A stretch of DNA of 64,000 nucleotides from Rhodanobacter sp. C03 (lineage in GTDB: Bacteria; Pseudomonadota; Gammaproteobacteria; Xanthomonadales; Rhodanobacteraceae): the NCBI RefSeq assembly GCF_002001175.1, contig NZ_MUNT01000006.1, positions 62,001 to 126,000 on the forward strand, given 5' to 3'. Position 1 is the first letter of the stretch, and each line of letters starts with the position of its first letter. A program made the position numbers and the translations under genes. Below the pieces are notes generated by a model. It had not been told where the DNA came from and did not search any database. It saw only the letters and a list, made by a program, of their open reading frames with translations. Below are positions 1 to 12,476 of the stretch, piece by piece.

Positions 1-1013
1 GCGCACTCTTTGTCACCGCGAATCGCAGCGGCGAGAGACGCTTCCCAGGCCGCCACCTCTTCGTGATCCGCCGCATGATCCCGGTCAGCGCAAGCAGTCA
101 GTCTGGTTGTGACGGCATCATTTGCTACGACCGTGCGTGCCGGACGTAATAGCCACAGTTCATCCAGTGCAGCAAGCTGCCGACGCACGCCATCGATGCC
201 GATATTTGGCAAATGCTGGGGCAGGATCTCGAACACGATCGCTCCGAGATTTGGTAGCCGCGGAATGATCTGCGCTGCGAGCTCGTAAACGCCCGCGGGG
301 ACGACATCGCTGTGTGCGTCGAGCCAGTAGCCCTGGAACGCCATGCCACCGGCCAGATGCAACTCCCATACCCGATCAAGCGGCAGCTTCGCGATCACGT
401 CCAGCACTCGCCCGCGACCATTCTTTTCGTTGCACCAGAGATTGTGCAGATCAAGCACGATTCCGCACTCGGCCTGCGCCGCGACGGCGCCGAAGTACGC
501 GCCGTCATCGATCTCGTCGTCTCGCCGCTGCAGGTAATTGACGCCGGTCTCGAATGCGAAGGGTCGTTTGGTGGCCTGCGCGTATTTTTCGATATTGAGC
601 ACAGCCTGATGCACGCCTGCTGGCGACTGCCGTGGTGGAAGCAGGAAGCCGGCTTCCTGACAGGTCCCGTCGCAGACTGTGCGGTTGAAGCTCAGATGCT
701 CGCTAATCCAGACGGGATCGAGCAGGTCGATGGCGGACTTCAGTGGCGCGAGATATTCAACCGGATCGTCGACCGTTCCACCTATCGGCTGTCCGACGCC
801 GTGCAGGAGCTTGGCCTGTGGATACTGCGCGATCTGTTGCAACAGCGCGTCGTTGGGTCGGTAGTGGTCGCCCTCGGACCCTCTGACTTTCTCCCAATAC
901 GCCTGCGGTTCGACTTCGAGGGCACCGACTGATGCGGTGTCCTCGAAGACGGCGGCGAGTTCAGGCCAATAGACCAGCCCTACGCCCAGTTCACGCACGG
1001 CGCTTATGCGCAT
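1..1013 (-). CDS. DUF692 / MNIO-family iron-dependent peptide-modifying oxygenase (partial, C-terminus beyond window)
   Basis: The frame is open from an ATG at 1013 to the window edge (about 337 codons), so the C-terminus is missing. Hallmarks of the DUF692 TIM-barrel family are visible: RELGVGL near residue 8, HGVGQPIGG at 71-79, SEHL at 104-107, FETGVNY at 154-160, GIVLDLHNLW at 184-193, ELHLAGG at 217-223, LDAHSDVV at 231-238 and FEILPQHLP at 261-269. These supply the His/Asp/Glu/Asn cluster that binds two or three irons in MbnB, BufB and TglH. Known members modify Cys, Asp or Asn residues of a ribosomal peptide, usually with a second partner protein. Only 8 bases separate it from the 77-residue gene upstream, and its AAGGG ribosome site overlaps that gene's stop, so the two are almost certainly co-translated. 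Any partner (RRE-containing or DUF2063-like) would lie outside the window. Family assignment is firm; the substrate is inferred. Confidence 0.88.
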   Translation of the reverse strand, partial: MRISAVRELGVGLVYWPELAAVFEDTASVGALEVEPQAYWEKVRGSEGDHYRPNDALLQQIAQYPQAKLLHGVGQPIGGTVDDPVEYLAPLKSAIDLLDPVWISEHLSFNRTVCDGTCQEAGFLLPPRQSPAGVHQAVLNIEKYAQATKRPFAFETGVNYLQRRDDEIDDGAYFGAVAAQAECGIVLDLHNLWCNEKNGRGRVLDVIAKLPLDRVWELHLAGGMAFQGYWLDAHSDVVPAGVYELAAQIIPRLPNLGAIVFEILPQHLPNIGIDGVRRQLAALDELWLLRPARTVVANDAVTTRLTACADRDHAADHEEVAAWEASLAAAIRGDKEC

Positions 1014-1021
1014 GTTTTCCC

Positions 1022-1255
1022 TTAGAAGTTGCCGCCGAGTATTTCTCTCGGCTCGAGAGTCTGCGGGTTGACTACGAATTCGGAGATAGCCTGGAATTCG
1101 AGTATGCGCCCCGAGTGGCAGCCGCCACATCCCAGCTTGTTCAGGATGTTGGCGGTCACCTTGTTCATCTTCTTGAGATCAAAGGTGATGTCCGGGCTGA
1201 CATAAATGCGGATGCGCTCTCCGGGCGGAAGCGGTTGCGGGTTGAGATCGCTCAT
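1022..1255 (-). CDS. 77-residue CxxCH peptide, candidate substrate of the adjacent MNIO enzyme
   Basis: A small cytosolic protein starting at an ATG with a GAGGAAAAACCC ribosome site; an in-frame stop lies 19 codons upstream, which fixes the start. The N-terminus carries NPQPLPPG (5-12), followed by a predicted amphipathic stretch with FDLKKMNKVT (25-34) and then LGCGGCHSGR (41-50) with Cys43, Cys46 and His47. The tail is hydrophobic and acidic and ends GGNF. There is no signal peptide, so the CxxCH is unlikely to be a cytochrome c heme site. MNIO enzymes usually sit immediately downstream of the gene for the peptide they modify, and Cys residues are common targets. I do not recognise a characterised family name. 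Alternatives are a small metal-binding partner protein rather than a precursor. Confidence in its being a real gene is high; its role as substrate is inference. Confidence 0.72.
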   Translation of the reverse strand: MSDLNPQPLPPGERIRIYVSPDITFDLKKMNKVTANILNKLGCGGCHSGRILEFQAISEFVVNPQTLEPREILGGNF

Positions 1256-1640
1256 GGGTTTTTCCTCGTGTCGTTGCTGCTGTTGCAGGGTTTCGAGTTT
1301 CGCCGCCCGTCATCAGGTTGATCACGGACGGCGCACCGGTCGCGGGTGGACTCAGAACGGCGACGTCGGTGTCGGTGTCAGCAGCGCATGGCGCTGAGAT
1401 GGATGGAGCCGGCGCAGTCCTTCGGATCGGCTGGTCTGAATCTACGCCTGCGATCATGAGGTACCAATACGCAAGGAGGCTTAGGGCCAATGGCGGATAC
1501 TCATGAATCGGCAGGCAGATCGGGAAAAGCATGCATTCATGCCGGCCGATTCGTTGGATCGAATGACTGGCGTGTGAGTTCGCTGGTGCCGGTGCGCAGC
1601 CTGTCCTATGGTTCGTCAAGCAAGACACAGGAATCGAACC
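1256..1640. other. Intergenic, no supported gene
   Basis: A 385-base divergent spacer between the CxxCH peptide (leftward) and the SDR gene (rightward). One leftward frame is open from an ATG at 1457 and would overlap the peptide gene, but it lacks a ribosome site, is Ala/Thr/Arg-rich and resembles no family I know. The region should hold the promoter of the peptide-MNIO pair; I could not pick a convincing -35/-10. Confidence 0.5.
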
Positions 1641-2309
1641 ATGAATGTTCTGTTGTTCGGCGCCACCGGGATGGTTGGCCAAGGCGCGTTGCGCGAATGC
1701 CTGCTCGCCGACGATGTGCTGCGGGTGCAGACGATCGGCCGCACCGCGACTGGCCAGCAACATCCGAAACTGCGCGAGCTGGTACATCAGGATCTGTTCG
1801 ACTACCGCGCCATCGAGGCCGATCTCACGAACTTTGATGCCTGCTTCTTCTGCATCGGTGTGACCTCGTCCGGCGTGCAGGAGGCGCAGTACACGCGGCT
1901 CACGCATGACCTCACGCTGGCGGCCGCACAGACGCTGGTACGGCTCAACCCGCAGATGACCTTCGTGTATGTGTCCGGTGCGGGCGCAGACAGCAGCGAA
2001 GTGGGGAAGGTGATGTGGGCGCGCGTGCGCGGGCGACTCGAGAATGCGCTGCAGCGGCTGCCATTCAAGGCGGTGTACGTGTTCCGGCCCGGCATCATCC
2101 AGCCGTTGCACGGGATCCGTTCCAAGACCGGCTCCTATCGCTGGTTCTACACGTTGAGCCGGCCGTTGCTGCCGTTGTTGCGCTGGCTCCTGCCGAACAC
2201 CGTGCTGAGCACCAAGATCGTTGGCCGCGCGATGCTGGCGGTTGCCCGGCATGGTGCGCCCAAGGCGGTACTGGAAGCAGCGGATATCAGCGCGATCGGG
2301 CGCGCCTGA
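1641..2309 (+). CDS. NAD(P)-binding atypical SDR / epimerase-like protein
   Basis: A 222-residue Rossmann-fold protein. The N-terminus NVLLFGATGMVGQG is the glycine-rich TGxxGxxG dinucleotide-binding loop of atypical/extended SDRs, and a VYVSGAGADSS strand-loop occupies the place of the catalytic Ser region. RPGIIQPLHG follows, as in NAD(P)H-binding epimerase-like proteins. No YxxxK active-site motif is obvious, so it may be a reductase of unknown substrate or a non-catalytic sensor. The ATG at 1641 is preferred over an in-frame ATG 33 bases earlier because AGGA lies just upstream and the beta-strand begins directly at this Met. It stands alone, with no operon partner on either side. Confidence 0.8.
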   Translation: MNVLLFGATGMVGQGALRECLLADDVLRVQTIGRTATGQQHPKLRELVHQDLFDYRAIEADLTNFDACFFCIGVTSSGVQEAQYTRLTHDLTLAAAQTLVRLNPQMTFVYVSGAGADSSEVGKVMWARVRGRLENALQRLPFKAVYVFRPGIIQPLHGIRSKTGSYRWFYTLSRPLLPLLRWLLPNTVLSTKIVGRAMLAVARHGAPKAVLEAADISAIGRA

Positions 2310-2952
2310 TCGATTGATAAGTGGCGTTGCATGCCTGTCCGGTTGCGGGCAAACCCGCTGCGACGGCTGCTTGAGCCAGGTCAGCCTGCGTACCCATCGT
2401 GCCGTGCCTGCCAGCCACCAGCCCAGGCCCTCTCGTCGATGACCGGTGCGATCAGGCATTCCTGCCGTAGTCGACCGGCAACGAGCACGCACAGGTACCA
2501 GTCGGCGGCCATCCTTGGTAGCCCACTCCCGCATCGTGGCTTGCAGGTCGCGCCTGTACTCCTTCCGTCGGCCGAAGCGTGGCTTCCACATCATCTTGTA
2601 TGGCCGTACCTGATCGGCCACATCGCGTAGTGGCCGGTGAGATACCGCTGGCCGGCCCGCGCTGTCCGGATGGCGGCACGTTATTCAGACAGCTTCGCCC
2701 CGAAGCGGGAGCCTCATTCTCATGACCGGGACGGACGGCGCTACGCTGGGCTGGCGCCGCCTGTAGACAGTTCCTGGGAACGGCGCCGGGATCCGACTGG
2801 TGTCCACATCGTGCGGCACGAAGTACGGATCGCGTATCCAGGATTTCCGGCATCCATGCGGATGCCAGAGTACGGCCGGCTGCGTCTATCCCGTGGGTCG
2901 GCCACGCAAGGCAGTAAATCCATCGAAACATCCAATCGCAAAGGAGAGTCCC
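2310..2952. other. Long intergenic stretch, possibly decayed coding DNA
   Basis: A 643-base gap. On the minus strand around 2400-2640 two different frames give protein-like stretches in succession (PYKMMWKPRFGRRKEYRR, then ADWYLCVLVAGRLRQE in the next frame), which could mark a frameshifted, decayed gene, but I recognise neither. The last 100 bases before 2953 should carry the promoter of the diiron oxidase gene. No hairpin, repeat or RNA was recognised. Confidence 0.35.
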
Positions 2953-3729
2953 ATGAATACCCATTTCGAACGCAGCGGCCCGTTGAATGAACTGACCAGC
3001 TACCCCCAGTGGGCACAGGACATGGTGGCCGATTGCGCAAGCACCAAGCAGCGCGTTCTGGATCACGATATCTGGGCCATGATGGTCGACCTGCAGCTCG
3101 ACCATGAGTCCACCCGCAACTTCATGATGGGGCTGTGGCCCTTCATCGAACGGTTCCCGAGCTACATGGCGCTGAACCTGCTGAAGACCCGCTATGGCCG
3201 CAGTCCGGGTGACGATATGGCACGGCGCTGGCTGGTGCGCAACATCCGGGTCGAGCAGAACCACGCCGAATACTGGCTCCACTGGGCCGAGGGTGCCGGG
3301 GTGGCGCGTGACGATCTGCTGCATGGCGTCGCCCCGCACGGTACCGACGGACTCCCCCGTTGGTGTGAGGAGATCAGCGCCCGTGGGACGCTCGCAGCCG
3401 GCATGGTGTCGACCAATTACGCGATCGAAGGCGTGACCGGCGAGTGGTCACAGATGATCTACCAGAGTACAAAGTACCGCGAGAGCTTTGATCCAGCGAT
3501 CAGGGCATCGAGCCTGCGCTGGCTGCACCTGCATGCGGCGTATGACGATGTCCATCCGTGGGAGGCATTGGATATAGTGTGTACGCTGATGGGCAAGTCA
3601 CCTTCGGCCGATGAAGTGGCGCATCTGGTTGAGTGCATCAAGCGCAGCTACATGAGCATGGTCCTGCTGGGTGATCGTTGCATCCGGACGTGTCGTGACT
3701 TGTGGGTGGGGAGAGAAGCGGCAGCCTGA
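2953..3729 (+). CDS. Iron-containing redox enzyme, TenA/PqqC-like heme-oxygenase-fold diiron oxidase
   Basis: A 258-residue, all-helical protein. The start at 2953 follows AAGGAGAG at ideal spacing, although the frame is open further upstream. The likely diiron ligands are ordered as in heme-oxygenase-like diiron oxidases: an acidic/His pair in LQLDHES, VEQNHAEYW (ExxH), a helix with YAIEGVTGEW, and HAAYDDVHPWEAL with the characteristic HxxxDxxH. Related proteins include CADD, UndA and SznF, and the cofactor-free PqqC shares the fold, so the substrate cannot be read from sequence. It is monocistronic, followed 40 bases later by a c-di-GMP protein. Annotation pipelines would probably call it an iron-containing redox enzyme family protein. 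Function beyond probable O2-dependent oxidation is unknown. Confidence 0.75.
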   Translation: MNTHFERSGPLNELTSYPQWAQDMVADCASTKQRVLDHDIWAMMVDLQLDHESTRNFMMGLWPFIERFPSYMALNLLKTRYGRSPGDDMARRWLVRNIRVEQNHAEYWLHWAEGAGVARDDLLHGVAPHGTDGLPRWCEEISARGTLAAGMVSTNYAIEGVTGEWSQMIYQSTKYRESFDPAIRASSLRWLHLHAAYDDVHPWEALDIVCTLMGKSPSADEVAHLVECIKRSYMSMVLLGDRCIRTCRDLWVGREAAA

Positions 3730-3769
3730 TAGCCGTATGGAAGCGAACTGGAACTGACGGAGGGCTGCC

Positions 3770-6559
3770 TTGTCATCAAATCAAGATGGACATGCGATGC
3801 GTTTCGTCGGTAACAGTCTGCAGCAGCCACTATCACGGCGCCTGATGCCGTTGGCTTATGCGCTTGCGGTCGCCATTGCACTGATCATGGCGTTGACCTG
3901 GGGCGTGCTGCAGGTTCAGGTCACTCTCGCTGGTTTCCTCAACAGCGAGAGTGTCTGGTCCAAGGCCCAGAAGCAGGCGGTGATCGACCTGGACAATTAC
4001 GCCATGGACGGCGCTGCCGCCGATCTGGCCAGTTTCAGGAACAACGACGGCCTGCTCCAGTCCGACCGCCATGGACGCGATGCGATCACTTCCGGTCATT
4101 TCACCCAGCGGGACATCACACAGGCATTCACCCGCGGCAACATCATGCCGGCTGCGCAGCCCGGCATGACCTTCATGCTGCAATATTTTTCCGACGCGCC
4201 GCATATGCGCGAGGCACTGGCGGCTTGGCGCTCCACCGATGCGTCGCTGGACGAGTTCGGCACGATCGCCAACGAACTGCAACAGGCCTACCGCAACGGT
4301 GGGCCGTCCGCTGCGGAGATCGCGCGGCAGCGCGCGCGCATCCATGCGCTCAATGCCTACGTGGGACCGCGCACGGACCTGTTCTCGATCGAGATGGTGA
4401 AGGGTGCGGTCTGGCTGGGCCGCTTCCTGTTCTGGGCTGTGCTGGGTGCATTCGGCATTGCGGCCCTGCTATGGCTGCGCATGGCGCGGCGCATCCTGGA
4501 GAGCATCCGCGGCAGCGAGGAGCGCTACCGACTGCTGTTTGACAGCGCCGCCGATGCGATCGTGATGATCGACGAGACCAGTGGACGCATTCTCGACGTC
4601 AACCGCACGGCTGCGGCGTGGACTGGCCGTGGTGTCGCCGAGCTGATCGGCGACCGCTATGTGCACCTGTTCAAGCAATCCCTCGTGGGGCAGCCGGCCG
4701 GTCGCGCTGCCTGCAACGTCCTGCTCGGCGATGCCGGTACCACGCGGCCGGTGGAGACCCAGAGCAGCATCACCAGCTGGGGCAATCTGCCAGTGCGCCA
4801 GGCGATCATCCGTGACATCTCCGAGCGTGTGGCGATCGAACAGGAGCGTCGGGTCGCCGCCGAGGCGCTGGCCAGCATTGCCGAGGGCGTGATCATTGCC
4901 GACGCCGATCGCCGGGTGATTTCGACCAATGACGCGCATGCCGACATCACCGGCTACACCAGTCAGGCGCTGCAGGGCCGGCGCTTTGACGAAAGCCGTC
5001 GCCTGCCTGACGGCAAGCCGTTGCCGCAGTCGATCTGGGCCGACATTGCCGCCGGCCGCAACTGGCTGGGCGAAGTACAGAGCCGGCGCAGCGACGGCAG
5101 CAGTTACCCCGAGCATCTCAGCATCAGCGCCATCCGCGACGCGGACAACCAGGTGGTGTACTTCGTTGCGGTGTTCAGCAACATCCACGAGGCAAAGGCG
5201 CATCAACACAGGCTGGAGCATCTGGCGCGGCACGACCCGTTGACGGGACTGGTCAACCGGGCCGAGTTCGAGCGGTGCTGCAGCGAGGCGATCACGCTGG
5301 CCGAGCGCGAACGGCTGGCGGTGGTGGTGCTGTTCATCGACCTGGATGCATTCAAGATCGTCAACGACAGCTACAGCCACGCGATCGGCGACCGTCTGCT
5401 GGTCAAGGTTGCCGAGCGTATCCGCCGGCAGCTGTCCGAGGGCGATGTCGCCGGGCGCATCGGTGGCGACGAGTTCACCGTATTGATCAACCGGCTCGGC
5501 GTGCGTGAGGATGCGCGTGCCGTCGTCAACCGGTTGCTGGCCACCTTGTCCGAGCCGCTGCTGGTCGACGAATATGAGGTCGTCCTCAGCGCCAGCATCG
5601 GCGTGGCCGGTTATCCACTCGATGGTGAGGATGCGGCGGCACTGATCGCCAACGCCGATGCTGCGATGTATGCGGCGAAGACCGAGGAGCGCAATACGTT
5701 CCGTTTCTACACGCCGATGATGCATGCCGATACCCGTCGGCGCCTGCAACTGGCCAGTGAGTTGCGTCAGGCACTCGTGCGCAACGAGTTCCATCTGCTT
5801 TACCAGCCCAGCGTCGAGTTGCGCAGCGGGCGCATCGTGGCGGTGGAGGCGCTGCTGCGCTGGCAGCATCCGGAGCGTGGCGAGGTGCTGCCGGGTGAAT
5901 TCATTCCGGTGGCGGAAAGCCTGGGCATGATTCGCCGCATCGACGAATGGGTGCTGCAGGCGGTGTGCGCGCAGATCGAGGCATGGGATCTGGCCGGCAT
6001 GCCACCGATCCGTGTCGCGGTGAACGTTTCGGCGCGCTGGTTCGGCCATCCGGCCTTCGTCGACGGCATCCGGCGCACTCTGCAGTCGCGCCACCTGTTG
6101 GCGAAGCGTCTGCTGCTGGAGATCACCGAGAGCGCGATGCTTCAGCTGGGCGATGACACCGAGCGCACCATGCGCACGTTGCATGCGCTGGGCATCGACG
6201 TGGCGATCGACGATTTCGGCACCGGCTACTCGTCGATGGCCTATCTCAAGCTGCCGGCGGTCGCCTATCTGAAGATCGATCGTTCCTTCGTCACTGGCTT
6301 GCCCGGCAGTGTGAACGACGCGGCGATTGCCGAGGCGATGCTGGCGATGTCGCGCAGTCTAGGCCTGGGCACGATCGCGGAGGGCATCGAAACCGAAGCG
6401 CAGCACGAATTCCTGCTGCAGGCCGGCTGCGCTGAAGGGCAGGGCTATCTGTATTCGTATCCGCTGAAGGCGGACGAGATCCAGCGCCTGTTGCGCCCCA
6501 ACCAGCCGCAGCTTTCAGTCAGCAGGCTCCGGCTGGTACCGCCCAAGCGCACCACCTGA
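3770..6559 (+). CDS. Membrane-anchored PAS-PAS-GGDEF-EAL c-di-GMP enzyme
   Basis: A 929-residue bifunctional-type protein. A hydrophobic segment at about 26-48 and another at 216-236 bracket a periplasmic region of roughly 165 residues that matches no sensor domain I recognise. Two PAS-like domains follow (SEERYRLLFDSAADAIVM near 247; EALASIAEGVIIADADRR near 364), then a diguanylate cyclase domain with DPLTGLVNR and intact GGDEF at 565-569, and an EAL domain with EAL at 693-695, ITESAML, DDFGTGYSS, LKIDRSFV and IAEGIETE. The RxxD inhibitory site is absent (SEGD occupies it). Both active sites look complete, so either synthesis or hydrolysis of c-di-GMP is possible. The TTG start at 3770 is chosen because GGAGG lies 9 bases upstream; an in-frame ATG at 3797 is the alternative. 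Confidence 0.93.
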   Translation: MSSNQDGHAMRFVGNSLQQPLSRRLMPLAYALAVAIALIMALTWGVLQVQVTLAGFLNSESVWSKAQKQAVIDLDNYAMDGAAADLASFRNNDGLLQSDRHGRDAITSGHFTQRDITQAFTRGNIMPAAQPGMTFMLQYFSDAPHMREALAAWRSTDASLDEFGTIANELQQAYRNGGPSAAEIARQRARIHALNAYVGPRTDLFSIEMVKGAVWLGRFLFWAVLGAFGIAALLWLRMARRILESIRGSEERYRLLFDSAADAIVMIDETSGRILDVNRTAAAWTGRGVAELIGDRYVHLFKQSLVGQPAGRAACNVLLGDAGTTRPVETQSSITSWGNLPVRQAIIRDISERVAIEQERRVAAEALASIAEGVIIADADRRVISTNDAHADITGYTSQALQGRRFDESRRLPDGKPLPQSIWADIAAGRNWLGEVQSRRSDGSSYPEHLSISAIRDADNQVVYFVAVFSNIHEAKAHQHRLEHLARHDPLTGLVNRAEFERCCSEAITLAERERLAVVVLFIDLDAFKIVNDSYSHAIGDRLLVKVAERIRRQLSEGDVAGRIGGDEFTVLINRLGVREDARAVVNRLLATLSEPLLVDEYEVVLSASIGVAGYPLDGEDAAALIANADAAMYAAKTEERNTFRFYTPMMHADTRRRLQLASELRQALVRNEFHLLYQPSVELRSGRIVAVEALLRWQHPERGEVLPGEFIPVAESLGMIRRIDEWVLQAVCAQIEAWDLAGMPPIRVAVNVSARWFGHPAFVDGIRRTLQSRHLLAKRLLLEITESAMLQLGDDTERTMRTLHALGIDVAIDDFGTGYSSMAYLKLPAVAYLKIDRSFVTGLPGSVNDAAIAEAMLAMSRSLGLGTIAEGIETEAQHEFLLQAGCAEGQGYLYSYPLKADEIQRLLRPNQPQLSVSRLRLVPPKRTT

Positions 6560-6580
6560 ACTCTCCGCTGAAGTTGTCGC

Positions 6581-8380
6581 TTACAGCGGCGCGCAGTGGC
6601 GGTGCAGCCACTCCAGATCGGCGTCTTCCAGCAACGGACTGAGCGCGGCGCGCACACTGGCGTGGTAGTCGTCGAGCCACGCGCGTTCTTCCGGATTGAG
6701 CAGGCTCGGTTCCAGCGCGCGGCGGTCGAACGGACACAGCGTGAGCGTCTCGAACGCGTTGAACTCGCCGAACTCGGTGCGATCGGCTTCGATCACCACC
6801 GCCAGATTTTCGTGGCGGATGCCATGCCGGCCGGGCTTGTACAGGCCCGGTTCGATCGAGCTGATCATGCCCGGCGCCAGCGCCACCAGCGCGCCGCCGG
6901 CGACCGGTGGGCGGATCGACTGCGGACCCTCGTGCACGTTGAGGAAGTAGCCGACGCCATGGCCGGTGCCGTGACCGTAATCCATGCCGCAGGCCCATAG
7001 TGGCGCGCGCGCCAGCGCATCCAGTTGCGGGCCGCTGGCGCCTTTGGGGAAACGGGCACGCGACAGCGCGATCATGCCCTTCAGCACCAGGGTGGCGTCG
7101 CGGCGCTGTTCCGGCGTCGTCTCGCCGAGTGCCAGCACGCGGGTGATGTCGGTGGTGCCACCAAGATACTGGCCACCCGAATCGATCAGCAGCAGGCCTT
7201 CGGCCTGCAGCGTGCTGTGCGACTCCGGCGTGGCGCGGTAATGCGGCAGTGCGCCGTTGGCCTGGTAGCCGGCGATGGTGGCGAAGCTCTCGCCAACCCA
7301 GCCAGGCTGGGCCGAGCGCTCCTCGTGCAGCAGGCTGTCGACATCCAGTTCGGTCACCGTCATGCCGGCGGCGAGACGTTGTTCCAGTCGGCGGAAGCCG
7401 CGCACCAGGGCGGCGCCGTCGCGGCGCATCACCTCGCGGATATGATCGAGTTCGGCGGCACTCTTGACCGCCTTGAAGGCAGTACTCGGGTTGGCTGCCT
7501 CGATCCGGCTTACGGTCGGCGCAATCGCCGCGGCGATCGCGCCGACCACCCTGCCACTGTCCAGCAGCAGGTGGTCGGCGGCGCCCAGTTCCTGCAGGGT
7601 CGAGGTGATCGAGGCGTAGTCGGCGATGCCGATGCCATCGGTAGCCAGCGCCGCGACCAGCGCATCGCTGAGCTTGGCGCGGTTGACGAACAAGGTGGCG
7701 CGGCTGTCCGCCTGCACCAGCAGGTGGGCGAGAAACACCGGATTGCACTCGACGTCGCTGCCGCGCAGGTTGGTCAGCCACGCGATGTCGTCGAGGCTGG
7801 ACAGCAGATGGTGGGTGGCGCCGAGCTTGTGCATCGCCTTGCGCAGGCGACTGAACTTGTCGGCGCGCCGGATGCTGGCGTAGCTCAAATCGTGCTCGAC
7901 CACCGGCGCCTGCGGCAGCACGGGGCGATCCGGCCAGATGCTCCCGGGCAGATCCAGGTCAGTGCGCAGGCTGGCGCCGGTCTCGGTCAGCCGATGTTCG
8001 ATCTGCCGCTGGGTGGTCAGCGCCAGACTGTCGCCAGCTGCGGCCAGCACATCGCCGTCGCGCAGATGCTGCTGCAGCCATTCCAGATGCTCGGCGGCGT
8101 GCGGCACGCGCAGCTTCATCAGGGTGACGCCGCTGCCGGCCAGCTGCTGTTCGGCCTGCGAGAAATAACGCGAGTCGGTCCACAGTCCGGCGTGTTCGCG
8201 ACTGACGATCAGGGTGCCGGCCGAACCGGTGAAGCCTGACAGCCATGCGCGCGCCTGCCAGTGCTCGGGCAGGTATTCGGACAGGTGCGGATCGGCGCTG
8301 GGAACGAGGACGGCGGCGACGCCATGCTGCTGCATGGCCGCGCGCAGGGCGGCGAGACGGGCGGGGATGAGGTTGTTCAT
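6581..8380 (-). CDS. Aminopeptidase P family protein (M24, Xaa-Pro aminopeptidase)
   Basis: A 599-residue cytosolic metallopeptidase of the long, three-domain aminopeptidase P type that releases N-terminal residues preceding proline. Two creatinase-like N-terminal domains come first (SGFTGSAGTL, DIAWLTNLRG). The M24 pita-bread domain then shows the expected dimetal ligands: LLIDSGGQY, GTTDITR, GHGTGHGVGYFLNVHEGP, SSIEPGLY and HENLAVV. The length fits the roughly 600-residue bacterial/eukaryotic subgroup rather than the 440-residue E. coli PepP. It is convergent with the GGDEF-EAL gene (21 bases apart) and divergent from pyrG, so it is probably transcribed alone. Confidence 0.92.
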   Translation of the reverse strand: MNNLIPARLAALRAAMQQHGVAAVLVPSADPHLSEYLPEHWQARAWLSGFTGSAGTLIVSREHAGLWTDSRYFSQAEQQLAGSGVTLMKLRVPHAAEHLEWLQQHLRDGDVLAAAGDSLALTTQRQIEHRLTETGASLRTDLDLPGSIWPDRPVLPQAPVVEHDLSYASIRRADKFSRLRKAMHKLGATHHLLSSLDDIAWLTNLRGSDVECNPVFLAHLLVQADSRATLFVNRAKLSDALVAALATDGIGIADYASITSTLQELGAADHLLLDSGRVVGAIAAAIAPTVSRIEAANPSTAFKAVKSAAELDHIREVMRRDGAALVRGFRRLEQRLAAGMTVTELDVDSLLHEERSAQPGWVGESFATIAGYQANGALPHYRATPESHSTLQAEGLLLIDSGGQYLGGTTDITRVLALGETTPEQRRDATLVLKGMIALSRARFPKGASGPQLDALARAPLWACGMDYGHGTGHGVGYFLNVHEGPQSIRPPVAGGALVALAPGMISSIEPGLYKPGRHGIRHENLAVVIEADRTEFGEFNAFETLTLCPFDRRALEPSLLNPEERAWLDDYHASVRAALSPLLEDADLEWLHRHCAPL

Positions 8381-8504
8381 CCAGTCATGCTAGCAGGCGA
8401 CCCGCGGCCGTTTCATCCATGGTGGCGACCGCGGAAATGAATCAAAACAGAGAATTCTTCGCTGCCATCTCGCAGAGGGGCGCTTCTGCAGCTAAAATGC
8501 CTAA

Positions 8505-12457
<3,953 letters not shown>

Positions 12458-12476
12458 GCGGGAAGATCGCCGACCC

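Noticed and set aside
1108..1129. CGGCH in the small peptide as a cytochrome c heme-binding motif
   Set aside because: There is no signal peptide or axial Met context, and the neighbouring gene is a peptide-modifying oxygenase, not a cytochrome maturation or respiration gene.
1179..2621. A 480-codon minus-strand frame covering the SDR gene and its flanks
   Set aside because: Composition is low-complexity and Arg/Pro-rich; it overlaps both the SDR gene and the CxxCH peptide gene in other frames, each of which has better support.
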